DNA from: Algoriphagus lacus
Lineage (GTDB): Bacteria; Bacteroidota; Bacteroidia; Cytophagales; Cyclobacteriaceae
Assembly: GCF_003583985.1 (NCBI RefSeq)
Contig: NZ_QXML01000015.1
Coordinates: 1 to 62,197 of the forward strand
Direction: 5' to 3'
DNA: 62,197 nucleotides
The translations under genes were made by a program, and so were the position numbers. This document shows, in pieces, positions 43,648 through 51,561 of this stretch. The notes beneath the pieces were generated by a model. It saw nothing but the letters and a program-made list of their open reading frames with translations. It was not told where the DNA came from and made no database searches. Numbering within the stretch: position 1 is the first letter of the stretch; each line of letters opens with the position of its first letter.

Positions 43648-45156
43648 ATGGGCAAAATTTTACCAGCCTCAGCGATCTTAGTTGTTTTCATGATCATGGC
43701 AGGTTTAAACCGTGGTTTTGATATTTCCGATGAGGGATTGTATGTTCTTCTTGCCGATCCATTGCAAGCCAATGTGGCTGGAATCTTTAATTACGATTTG
43801 CTTTTGAAATTGAATTACCAACTTTTTGGATATTCATTTTCACTTGTTGAACTCAGATTTCTTCGTCTCTTACTTTACCTTGCCGGTGCTTGGGCCTTGA
43901 TCGGATTTTGGAAAAATGTAGCCGAAGAGCATAAACTCGACTGGAGTCATTTTTGGATTTTGTGTCTTGGGATTTTTTCCGGGTACGCATTTTTGCCCCC
44001 TACACTTTCCTATAATTCCCTTACTGTAGTCCTCACTTGCTTTTGGCTGAAATTGATTTCTGAAGCAGAATTTTCCGTTAAAACTGTGATTCTGCTTGGT
44101 GTTGTACTGGCATTTTTTGCTTACGTGAAAATTTCCTTAGTGATGATTTTCATTCTGATGACCATTCTGGCGATCCTATTCCTGAAAAAGGAAAATCCTT
44201 TCAAGGTGGTTCTTCTGTTCTTGCCGTTTATTTTTCTTGAGTTGATATTTTTTATGTTGTTGGATGAAAATGCCTTAACACGTCTTACAGATGGAATTCC
44301 TCTTAATCGGCAAAGACCGACTTACCAATTGGTGCACTTGATTAAAAGTGTACTTGTTGGAGTGTTTTGGGTAGCGATTCCCGCTTTTTTTTTCTTTGGT
44401 GTTGGGTATCTGGGAAGAACAAAGAAAAATGCCTTATATAATATTATGGCTATTGTGGCTATTGGCGGTTTTTGCCTAGTATGTTTTCTAACCCATGTGA
44501 CTGAAGAATGGAATCATATTGTTCTGATTTTTTCTGCGGCTGTCCTTGGGTATTATTTTGGAAAAGGACCTAGTCCATTTGGAATATTGAATCTTTGGGC
44601 AATTATTCTTTTCCTTTTACCATTTCTTCTTCATTTCGGGAGTAATGTCTATTGGCTTAGAATTGGGATTCACTATTGGGTTTTCTGGATTATGGCTTTT
44701 TTTCTCCTTTCCAAAATAGAACCAAGAAAACTCTCAATTCCTATTAGTTTCATTTCCTTGGTTTTAGTGTTCAATGGGATTTGGTGGCATCCGTTTGGAC
44801 TCGATACCCCTCTTTGGACTGAAAAAGTAGAGTGGATTAGAAATGGGAATGAGACCATTTATATTGATCGTGAACAAGTTGAGCTGGCTAAAAAAATCAA
44901 AGAGTGGAAAAGCTTAAGCGGAAATACCGAACTTCTTGCGGCTTATCGGATTCCGGGCCTAGTCTGGTTAGCCGATTTAAGAATTCCATATTCCCCCGGT
45001 TTTTGGGAAGAAAGGCAGCTAATTATTTTTTTTAAAAGCCAGCCTAAGGAAATGATCTATTGTAATCTGGAAGCCCTACCAAAAGACTGGAGTTTTGGTC
45101 ATGCAAAAAACCTTGGTCAAATTCAGGGAAATAACTTTCAGTTATTATGGGATTGA
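43648..45156 (+). CDS. GT-C-like polytopic membrane protein
   Basis: This inner-membrane protein has about eleven helices. GFDISDEGLYVLLADPLQAN near residues 23-42, right after the first helix, has the acidic D-x-x-D-E-G motif expected in the first periplasmic loop of GT-C transferases (PMT/ArnT superfamily), which use polyprenyl-phosphate sugars. LPPTLSYNSLTVVLTCFWL is a second membrane-adjacent motif. A C-terminal soluble tail of about 90 residues (from DREQVELAKKIKEWKSL) is periplasmic or cytoplasmic. 502 residues. It overlaps the next gene by 10 bases. Enzymatic activity is inferred from fold and motif only. Confidence 0.7.
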   Translation: MGKILPASAILVVFMIMAGLNRGFDISDEGLYVLLADPLQANVAGIFNYDLLLKLNYQLFGYSFSLVELRFLRLLLYLAGAWALIGFWKNVAEEHKLDWSHFWILCLGIFSGYAFLPPTLSYNSLTVVLTCFWLKLISEAEFSVKTVILLGVVLAFFAYVKISLVMIFILMTILAILFLKKENPFKVVLLFLPFIFLELIFFMLLDENALTRLTDGIPLNRQRPTYQLVHLIKSVLVGVFWVAIPAFFFFGVGYLGRTKKNALYNIMAIVAIGGFCLVCFLTHVTEEWNHIVLIFSAAVLGYYFGKGPSPFGILNLWAIILFLLPFLLHFGSNVYWLRIGIHYWVFWIMAFFLLSKIEPRKLSIPISFISLVLVFNGIWWHPFGLDTPLWTEKVEWIRNGNETIYIDREQVELAKKIKEWKSLSGNTELLAAYRIPGLVWLADLRIPYSPGFWEERQLIIFFKSQPKEMIYCNLEALPKDWSFGHAKNLGQIQGNNFQLLWD

Positions 45157-46706
45157 CTATAAACAACCGCTTTTTGATTTTTTGGTCCATCCTTGGAGCG
45201 CTTGGATTTATCCTCATCTGGAATCTCCCCTGGAGATTTCAGGTCAATGATGACGTGATCATGATGTGGTTGGTTTCTGGAGCCTACACAGGTACTCCTG
45301 AGTCCTATGCTGTTTTTATTCATCCGATTTTAAGTTGGATTCTTTCTCAACTCTATGAATGGAAACCGGAAATTCAATGGTATGGTGCTGCCTGGTTTTT
45401 AGTGATCGGACTCTCTTATTTTTTATTGATATTGAAACTATCAGAAACTACTTATGAACCCTCCCAAAAGGCATTTTTGGCTTTTTTTATCCTCCTTATC
45501 AGCATCCATTTTTGTATTTTCCCCCAATTTACATTGGTGGCTGGTTTTGCCTCTTTTTCTTCACTTTCGCTTTGGTATTCACGGTTAAACAGTCACAATT
45601 TTTTGATTAAGGGACTGACTATAGTGCTCTTTATTTTGGCAATAATGATACGATGGGAATCTACAGTTTTGATGGGGATAGGATTTGTGGCCTACAGATT
45701 ATCCCTTGAAGGACTGAGATTTTTGAGCTCTAATCTTGTTAAGCTAATTGCTTTCGGGGTTTTGTTTCTTGTCCTTTTTGGAGGCAAAGTTTATTGGGAG
45801 AAGAATTCCGATTTTGCTGATTTTCTAAAATTCAACAAGATTAGAGCAGGAGTAATTGATCATCCGGTTTTTAGGCAAGAAATACTTGAAAAAAGAATTG
45901 AGGTGAATTCCGAATTTTACTTTTTTTCAAGATGGTTTTTTGAAGGCGAACGTCCAACTGAAAATGAACTCTTTGAGAAAAAGAGGATTTTGGACTCGCA
46001 GTTTTTTACAAAAGACCAGTTTACAAACTCTTTTATAAGATTGTGGGATTTTCAAAAGATAGAGGCATTTAAGTCTTTTCTGATAGCCGGGATTTTGTTT
46101 TTGTTTTTTTTCTCAACCAAAAGATCCTTCGCCTTATTCTCATTTTTTTTCATTTGGTTACTGTTCTTTTTTATTTTCAATCACTTCTATATCATTCAAG
46201 GACGGGTGATCTTTTTATTTTTTCTTTGTTTTCTGTTTCCGGTTTTTGAGGATTTTCTTCCAGCTTTCAACAATTTGGTGGTCAAAATGGCCTTTTTACT
46301 TTGCCTAATAGCCTTGCTTTATCACAGCTTCAATTTTCTTAAAGAAGCCAAAGGCAGGGCAATTATGGATAGGGAGTTTTTGGCCCTCAACCTAACTTTG
46401 GAGTCGGGAGTCCCTTTGATTTTTGAAGGGTATCAAGAGCATAACCTTGGTATTAAGTATTCATCCGCTCATCCTGTTTCTTTTATTTCCACAGGTTGGA
46501 TTTCTAGAAGTGTTTTTCAGAAGAAAGCCTTGATTAGGATAGGACTTAAGGGATTTGAAGAAATTAACCGATTTGCACTGATTACTCCGACAATCAATAA
46601 TGAAATCGTTTTTCCGGAATACATGAGCCATACTTTTGGAGATTTTAGAATGCTCGACTCGGTTAAAACCGATAATTTCCTTCTGATGGAATTTGTTAAA
46701 AAATGA
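45147..46706 (+). CDS. GT-C-like polytopic membrane protein
   Basis: This is a second large membrane protein (519 residues, about eleven helices), translationally coupled to the first. After helix 1, RFQVNDDVIMMWLVSGAYTG (about residues 30-49) holds a DD pair placed like the acidic motif of GT-C enzymes. TGTPESYAVFIHPILSWILS is typical of Bacteroidota proteins of this unassigned group. The C-terminal region after the last helix is soluble (about 120 residues). Together the two genes may transfer sugars from polyprenyl-phosphate carriers to a periplasmic acceptor. No standard family name can be given with certainty. Confidence 0.65.
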   Translation: MGLTINNRFLIFWSILGALGFILIWNLPWRFQVNDDVIMMWLVSGAYTGTPESYAVFIHPILSWILSQLYEWKPEIQWYGAAWFLVIGLSYFLLILKLSETTYEPSQKAFLAFFILLISIHFCIFPQFTLVAGFASFSSLSLWYSRLNSHNFLIKGLTIVLFILAIMIRWESTVLMGIGFVAYRLSLEGLRFLSSNLVKLIAFGVLFLVLFGGKVYWEKNSDFADFLKFNKIRAGVIDHPVFRQEILEKRIEVNSEFYFFSRWFFEGERPTENELFEKKRILDSQFFTKDQFTNSFIRLWDFQKIEAFKSFLIAGILFLFFFSTKRSFALFSFFFIWLLFFFIFNHFYIIQGRVIFLFFLCFLFPVFEDFLPAFNNLVVKMAFLLCLIALLYHSFNFLKEAKGRAIMDREFLALNLTLESGVPLIFEGYQEHNLGIKYSSAHPVSFISTGWISRSVFQKKALIRIGLKGFEEINRFALITPTINNEIVFPEYMSHTFGDFRMLDSVKTDNFLLMEFVKK

Positions 46707-46770
46707 ATTTTGAAAACTTGTTGATTTTGTTTCAACCTTGGATTTTTCCCCTTCCCGATTAAATTTGTTT

Positions 46771-46830
46771 AACCGAGTAATTTTTTTACTCACTCTGCTA
46801 ATTCCCCCTGGGACCGAAAGGGCGAAGCTT
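46771..46830 (+). repeat. Interspersed repeat, copy 2 (hairpin plus core)
   Basis: A gagtaa/ttactc hairpin (46775-46780 with 46786-46791) is followed by gctaattccccctggga and the 19-base core gaccgaaagggcgaagctt (46812-46830). The arrangement matches copy 3 at 56057-56117 over about 60 bases with few differences. It lies in the gap between the GT-C-like pair and the regulatory gene. Confidence 0.85.
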
Positions 46831-46885
46831 TTTCACGACTTTCACTTCAAGGATAAAATAACTCAACCACCTGAAAAAATAAAAA

Positions 46886-46915
46886 AATGAGTTTGTCCAT
46901 TGAAAATGGATCATT
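46886..46915. repeat. Imperfect hairpin upstream of the regulator gene
   Basis: An inner stem tccatt/aatgga (46896-46901 with 46905-46910) is enclosed by aatga/tcatt (46886-46890 with 46911-46915). It ends about 33 bases before the proposed CTG start of the regulator gene and could be an autoregulatory site or an mRNA structure. The rest of the 241-base gap shows nothing else I can name. Confidence 0.35.
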
Positions 46916-46947
46916 CAAAACCATAAACCTATAACCAACCACTTTTT

Positions 46948-47454
46948 CTGCTCGACTCTCTCGTAACTTCCAAAACCCGGATCAAACTTCTTCTGAAGTT
47001 TTTTTCTCATTCCAACTCCGGCTACCTCCGATCTTTGGCTAAGGAATTTGATGAATCCACCAATTCTGTTCGGGTTGAACTCAATCGCCTCACGGATGCA
47101 GGACTGCTTTTGGCTGAGGATGATGGTAAGACCAAAGTCTATAAGGCTAACCAAAGCCACCCTTTTTTCCAGGAAATCAAAGGAATGGTCAGCAAATTTT
47201 TAGGTCTGGATGATTTGGTGGAACGGGTAGTCAAGCGGATGGGAAATGTAGAAAAGGCCATCATCACCGGAGATTATGCCATGGGAATTGACTCCGGAAC
47301 AATTGATTTGACCCTGATCGGTAAAAATCTTGACCAGGAGTACCTCAATTTCCTAATTCATAAGACTTATGAAAAAATAAACCGGAAAGTCAAAGTGGAA
47401 ATTCTGGAACATGATCCAGGCAATCTAAGTGGGATTCTGGTGTTCGGAAATTAA
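46948..47454 (+). CDS. Winged-helix protein with nucleotidyltransferase-like C-terminal domain
   Basis: This is a probable transcriptional regulator found in Bacteroidota surface-glycan loci. The N-terminal winged helix (LVTSKTRIKLLLKFFSHSNS, then LAKEFDESTNSVRVELNRL) is followed by a domain with AIITGDYAMGIDSGTIDLTL (near residues 108-127), which resembles a degenerate nucleotidyltransferase fold (G-D/S core). The conserved first residues (LLDSLVTSKTR) are encoded from CTG 46948. No ATG, GTG or TTG lies between the upstream in-frame stop (46924) and TTG 47035, and a TTG 47035 start would delete half the winged helix. I therefore propose a CTG start (168 residues). Loss of the start codon is the alternative. 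Confidence 0.7.
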   Translation: MLDSLVTSKTRIKLLLKFFSHSNSGYLRSLAKEFDESTNSVRVELNRLTDAGLLLAEDDGKTKVYKANQSHPFFQEIKGMVSKFLGLDDLVERVVKRMGNVEKAIITGDYAMGIDSGTIDLTLIGKNLDQEYLNFLIHKTYEKINRKVKVEILEHDPGNLSGILVFGN

Positions 47455-47460
47455 TTAAAA

Positions 47461-48174
47461 GTGGAAAAGCAATACGTTAAGCCAGTTTTCAAAATTCTAG
47501 GAAGATTTCTAAGTGAATGTTTTACCTATCTAAACACTGGTAAAAATCTGGGTATGGCCCTTAGGGCCTTTCCGGCTTACTATTCTTACAATCGGAAACT
47601 TATCCCTCCCTACAAAGCTTCCAAACCGTGGATAGCACATTTTGCATTTCAACGATTGAAAAGTTTGATTAGGCCAAATATGTCCGTTTTGGAGTTTGGT
47701 TCTGGAGGGAGTACACTTTACCTCGCTGATAAGGTTGAATCGATTTACAGTATTGAGCATGATCCTTTTTGGTTTAAAGAAATCCATAAGGAATTGGAAA
47801 AGTATCCAAGTGTGACCCATGTCTTGGTTTCTCCTGAGAAAAAAGAGGGCGTGGAACAATATAAAAGTGTTAACGGACTTTTTTCCACGGGCCTGGACTT
47901 TGAAAAGTATGCACATGCCGCTGATCATTTGCCAGATAACAGTATTGACCTCCTTATCATTGATGGCAGGGTGAGACCACAATGTTTGAAACAAACAAAA
48001 TCCAAACTCAAGCCAGGAGGAATATTGCTATTTGATAATGCTGATAGGGAATCCTATCAGGAGACCATTAAATCAGAACTTAATGGATGGAAAATGGAAA
48101 TGTACAATGGGGTGACCGTATATGATGCTTTTTTTAATGAAACCAGAATTTACTATAAACCTTCTCATCTGTAA
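47461..48174 (+). CDS. Class I SAM-dependent methyltransferase
   Basis: This is a soluble 237-residue methyltransferase-like protein. The SAM-binding motif VLEFGSGGSTLYLADKVESI (near residues 76-95) is followed by YSIEHDPFWFKEI (acidic residue contacting the ribose). NSIDLLIIDGRVRPQCLKQT and LKPGGILLFDNADRESYQ are the usual post-motif strands. GTG start 6 bases after the regulator gene. It probably methylates a sugar; a glycosyltransferase-like role is unlikely. Confidence 0.82.
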   Translation: MEKQYVKPVFKILGRFLSECFTYLNTGKNLGMALRAFPAYYSYNRKLIPPYKASKPWIAHFAFQRLKSLIRPNMSVLEFGSGGSTLYLADKVESIYSIEHDPFWFKEIHKELEKYPSVTHVLVSPEKKEGVEQYKSVNGLFSTGLDFEKYAHAADHLPDNSIDLLIIDGRVRPQCLKQTKSKLKPGGILLFDNADRESYQETIKSELNGWKMEMYNGVTVYDAFFNETRIYYKPSHL

Positions 48175-48381
48175 CATGTCCAAACCGATAATGAAATATA
48201 ATTTTAGTGGTTAAAGCCTTGTTTGATTTTTCTGTGATTGGCTCGGCTTGATTTCTTAAGAATGGGAGAACTTGAGAATAGCTTTTCCCGCAGAACCATC
48301 TATAAGGAATTTATACAGGTGATAAATTTTTTTAATGCAAAAAATGTAATTTCAGCTTCTGTTAAATCCCGATTTTAAGTT

Positions 48382-49293
48382 TTGGTAAGTGCAATCGTAC
48401 CTGTATTCAATGCGGAAAATACACTAGTTAGAGCAGTTGACTCTATATTGATTCAGCCCGAAGTCGATGAGCTCATTTTGGTGGAGGATGGAAGCACAGA
48501 TCGTAGTTTGGAGCTTTGCAGATTATTGGAAAGCCGGCACAGGAAGATTAAAGTACTTCAACATCCAAGGGGGGGCAACATGGGAGCGCCTGAATCCCGA
48601 AATTTGGGACTTTCTTTTGCTAAAAATGAATGGGTCCAGTTTATGGATGCTGATGATCAGCTGCTACCAGGCAAGATTTCTGATCAACTCTCCAGGGTAA
48701 AAGATGGTGTTGATCTGATTCTGGGAAAGGTTATCTATATTAACCAAGATGGTTCAGAGTCGCTTATAAATCCCTTTAAAGATGTTTGGTCAGGATTGAT
48801 CGCTACACGATTGGGTTATACATCTTCCATTCTTTGGAGAAAATCTGCGGTCATAAAAGCTGGAGGCTGGGATGTAAACTTGCTCAATATTCAGGAATAC
48901 AACCTGATTTTTTCCATGTTGAAATTGGGCTCAAAGGTGAACTATTCAAATCTTGGCCTCACAAGAGTTTATTTTTTGGCAAATTCCATTACCAATTCAA
49001 GTGATGTAGTTAAGGAAAAACGGGATCATTATTTTAAGTTCAGAGAGGAAATCCGAAACTATCTAATTGAAAAAAAACAATTCACACTTAAGAGAAGACA
49101 TCATTTCAACAGTGTTTCGGGACTTATGTTGAAGTACCACCAACCGGAGTTTAAGGTGAATTTGGACAGGTTTTATTTTTGGTTGTATTCCCAAGTTAGA
49201 TCAGTAAAAAAAACTTCCAAAAGTTTGAAAATTGGGATTTCAGGAGTGTTGATATTACTTTTTATCTCAATCTTGATCAAAATGATTTTATAG
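48382..49293 (+). CDS. GT2 family glycosyltransferase
   Basis: This is a GT-A glycosyltransferase. SAIVPVFNAENTLVRAVDSI opens the fold, then ILVEDGSTDRSLELC and QFMDADDQLLPGKISDQL (the D-x-D metal site, near residues 87-91). GGWDVNLLNIQEYNLIF holds the catalytic-base region. The C-terminus ends in one hydrophobic helix (ISGVLILLFISILIKMIL), a possible membrane anchor. 303 residues. TTG start is the only option, since an in-frame TAA lies two codons upstream. The 207-base gap upstream contains no clear promoter. Confidence 0.88.
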   Translation: MVSAIVPVFNAENTLVRAVDSILIQPEVDELILVEDGSTDRSLELCRLLESRHRKIKVLQHPRGGNMGAPESRNLGLSFAKNEWVQFMDADDQLLPGKISDQLSRVKDGVDLILGKVIYINQDGSESLINPFKDVWSGLIATRLGYTSSILWRKSAVIKAGGWDVNLLNIQEYNLIFSMLKLGSKVNYSNLGLTRVYFLANSITNSSDVVKEKRDHYFKFREEIRNYLIEKKQFTLKRRHHFNSVSGLMLKYHQPEFKVNLDRFYFWLYSQVRSVKKTSKSLKIGISGVLILLFISILIKMIL

Positions 49294-49296
49294 TGA

Positions 49297-50241
49297 ATGC
49301 TTGAAGAAATTGATTTTCAGCGGATAAGAGATCGTTTTTTTGAATTTAGACACTCAATTTCTTCCTATCCGGGATTACATAGGTTGTTTTTAAAAGCACA
49401 TGGATATCCACTTAACCTGAAGAACCCCAAAACGCATAACGAAAGACTCAATCATAAAAAGATTTATGACAGGAATCCCTTGATTCCGATTACATCGGAT
49501 AAAGTAAGAGTCAGGGAGTTTGTAAAGGAGAAATTGGGAGAAAAGGAAGCAAACGAAATTCTGATTCCGGTCTATCATATTAGCAAAACCGGACAGGATA
49601 TTCCTCACCACCAATGGGATTTTGAGTTTTTCATGAAAGCCAATCACTATTCGGGAGGAAATATGCTGGTGACACCCGGTACAGATCCGGAGTTGGTTAA
49701 AAATACCTGCCGTACTTGGTTGAAGTCCAGTTATGGGCAGGCACTTCACGAATGGGCTTATCGGGATATTCCCCGGCGAATTGTTTGTGAAAAAGTAATC
49801 CGAACAGAAGCCGGTGAAATCCCTGCAGATATAAAGTACTACTGTTATAATGGGCGGCCCAAAATGATCATGATTCTATCGGATCGATTTGGAAAGCAAA
49901 AAAGGGTCTTTACGGACGAGAACCTAAACTTCCTGCCCGGTGCCCAGATGTATGGTCAGGATCTGTTGTTTCCAATTCCAGAATTGCCAAATCATCCCAA
50001 AATGATGGAATTGGCTTCCAAACTAGCTGAGCAGTTTACTTTTTGTCGGATTGATTTCTACAGCGTGGGAAACAGGATTTTTTTCGGCGAAATCACACAT
50101 TATACCGGATCTGGACTGGAAAAATTTGATGATTACGACTTGGATCTGGCTATTGGAAACCTTTGGCTTCCTGAAAACAGGGAAATTTCAGCTCTGCAAA
50201 TGCTGGAAAAAGTGAAATACCAGAAAAATGAATCTCTTTAA
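49297..50241 (+). CDS. TupA-like ATP-grasp protein
   Basis: This is an ATP-grasp enzyme of the TupA-like group (named for teichuronopeptide synthesis in Bacillus), expected to form an amide between a carboxylate and an amine. NPKTHNERLNHKKIYDRNPL and ITSDKVRVREFVKEKLGEKE are N-terminal family signatures. FMKANHYSGGNMLVTPG (near residues 111-127) is the ATP-binding lysine/glycine loop, and FCRIDFYSVGNRIFFGEIT (near 248-266) carries the metal-binding acidic residues. 314 residues, 3 bases after the GT2 gene. Its glycan role may be to attach an amino acid to a uronic acid, matching the amidotransferase theme of the locus (inference). Confidence 0.88.
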   Translation: MLEEIDFQRIRDRFFEFRHSISSYPGLHRLFLKAHGYPLNLKNPKTHNERLNHKKIYDRNPLIPITSDKVRVREFVKEKLGEKEANEILIPVYHISKTGQDIPHHQWDFEFFMKANHYSGGNMLVTPGTDPELVKNTCRTWLKSSYGQALHEWAYRDIPRRIVCEKVIRTEAGEIPADIKYYCYNGRPKMIMILSDRFGKQKRVFTDENLNFLPGAQMYGQDLLFPIPELPNHPKMMELASKLAEQFTFCRIDFYSVGNRIFFGEITHYTGSGLEKFDDYDLDLAIGNLWLPENREISALQMLEKVKYQKNESL

Positions 50242-50475
50242 AAAGAGGCTTTTCTGTTAAGAGATTTTTCCTTTTTTGCTTCACTGATTTAATTGGAATA
50301 AAGTAATCCTGATTAGTCATAGACCAAAGATCCAAATATCCAGACCTGAGCTTCCTGCGTAAAAAAGTGGCTTCAGAGAAATTTCTGTCAGTTTAGTTAT
50401 CAGTTACCAACCTCTATAAATTCTTGTAAACTATTTACAATTCCCATCAGAAGTAAAGTTGTTTTCCAATCATTA

Positions 50476-51309
50476 ATGACTACTCCAAACCCAAAAACCG
50501 TCAAAATCATCCAAGCCACCTCCGGCTGGAGGCTGATCGATTTCCAAGAGCTTTGGAGATATAAGGACCTCCTATATTTCCTGACGCTCAGAGGAATCAA
50601 AGCCCGATATGCACAGTCGATTTTGGGGGTGTCGTGGGCGATCATCCAACCCTTGTTTACGACCTTAGTTTTTACGTTGGTTTTTGGGGGACTGGCTAAA
50701 GTAGATTCTGACGGAATGCCTTATGTGCTCTTTTCCTACCTCGCACTTTGGCCGTGGAATTATTTTTCCGGCACCTTAACGGAATCCGCGAATTCCCTCA
50801 TCCAAAATGCCAACATGATCACCAAGGTATATTTCCCAAGAATGGTACTTCCTCTTTCGGCAATTTTGTCCAAACTTCTTGATTTTGTGATAGCCTTTGT
50901 GGTGGTAATCGGGCTGTTAATTTATTTCAGGCAAATTCCAGGTTGGGGAGTCCTTGTCCTCCCATTGCTTACAATCCAACTGCTCATGTGTTCCTTGGGA
51001 ATTGGAATGTTTCTTTCCGCCCTTGCAGTGAAATACCGCGATGTAAAACACGCCCTGACTTTTGTGGTTCAGCTGCTTTTATACGCAGCTCCTGTGGTCT
51101 ATAGTACCTCTGCAGTTCCCGAAAAATACCTTGGTTTTTACATTTTGAATCCAATGGTAGGGGTTATTGAAGGTTTTCGGGCAGCATTTCTGGATCGCCC
51201 CATGCCTTGGGAGTGGATCTGGCCAGGTAGTCTGGTAGCTGTGGTATTCTTCATATTTGGAATGATGTATTTTCGTAGGATGGAACGAATCTTTGCAGAC
51301 GTAGCGTGA
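50476..51309 (+). CDS. wzm: ABC-2 type permease of polysaccharide export (Wzm-like), orphan
   Basis: This is the membrane component of an ABC-2 transporter for O-antigen or teichoic-acid-like polymers (Wzm/TagG/KpsM group). It has six helices and family segments WRYKDLLYFLTLRGIKARYA, QSILGVSWAIIQPLF, YFPRMVLPLSAILSKLLDF and NPMVGVIEGFRAAFL. 277 residues is normal. The usual ATPase partner (Wzt) is not adjacent and none is found elsewhere in the window. The last eleven codons plus stop (51274-51309) recur in a second, divergent copy at 51361-51396. It may work with an ATPase encoded elsewhere, or be a residue of a broken export pair. Confidence 0.92.
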   Translation: MTTPNPKTVKIIQATSGWRLIDFQELWRYKDLLYFLTLRGIKARYAQSILGVSWAIIQPLFTTLVFTLVFGGLAKVDSDGMPYVLFSYLALWPWNYFSGTLTESANSLIQNANMITKVYFPRMVLPLSAILSKLLDFVIAFVVVIGLLIYFRQIPGWGVLVLPLLTIQLLMCSLGIGMFLSALAVKYRDVKHALTFVVQLLLYAAPVVYSTSAVPEKYLGFYILNPMVGVIEGFRAAFLDRPMPWEWIWPGSLVAVVFFIFGMMYFRRMERIFADVA

Positions 51310-51360
51310 TCTTCACTATCCGAAGATCCCGATGTCACTTTTTTTTAAAAACAATGGGTA

Positions 51361-51396
51361 CGTAGGATGGAACGGATCTTTGCGGATGTAGCGTAA
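51361..51396 (+). pseudogene. Remnant of a second Wzm-like gene 3' end
   Basis: Thirty-six bases here match the wzm 3' terminus (51274-51309) at 32 positions. All four differences are synonymous: CGA/CGG, GCA/GCG, GAC/GAT and stop TGA/TAA. Both copies encode RRMERIFADVA and a stop. Similarity begins and ends exactly at this stretch. This fits the tail of a homologous wzm from another allele or paralogue left by recombination, since a fresh duplication would not show only silent changes. Confidence 0.75.
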
Positions 51397-51430
51397 TGCC
51401 TTCGGTTCTTGGGTTGTTGTCCGCTGAAGC

Positions 51431-51479
51431 TGTTCTCAATTTGTTTTCCAACTAGTAGTCTGAGAACAAAACTACTAGG
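51431..51479. repeat. Nested inverted repeats before the DPM1-like gene
   Basis: tgttctca (51431-51438) pairs with tgagaaca (51461-51468). ctagtag (51452-51458) pairs with ctactag (51472-51478). The two pairings overlap and are mutually exclusive, as in a switchable leader, but no T-run or promoter ties this to a known attenuation mechanism. The surrounding 252-base gap holds only the wzm remnant in addition. Confidence 0.35.
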
Positions 51480-51561
51480 GCAACCCGATAAGGTGACAAA
51501 GAAAAGCTTATAATAATAACTTGAGTCCACAGACGATATAACCACCGGACTTTATCAATTC

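Noticed and set aside
47530..47994. 154-codon minus-strand open frame
   Set aside because: It is antisense to the SAM methyltransferase with no recognisable features.
48262..48378. 38-codon plus-strand frame ending just before the GT2 at 48382
   Set aside because: It starts with ATG and is well placed, but the translation (MGELENSFSRRTIYKEF...) has no motif and no promoter or ribosome-binding signal supports it. It may be chance.
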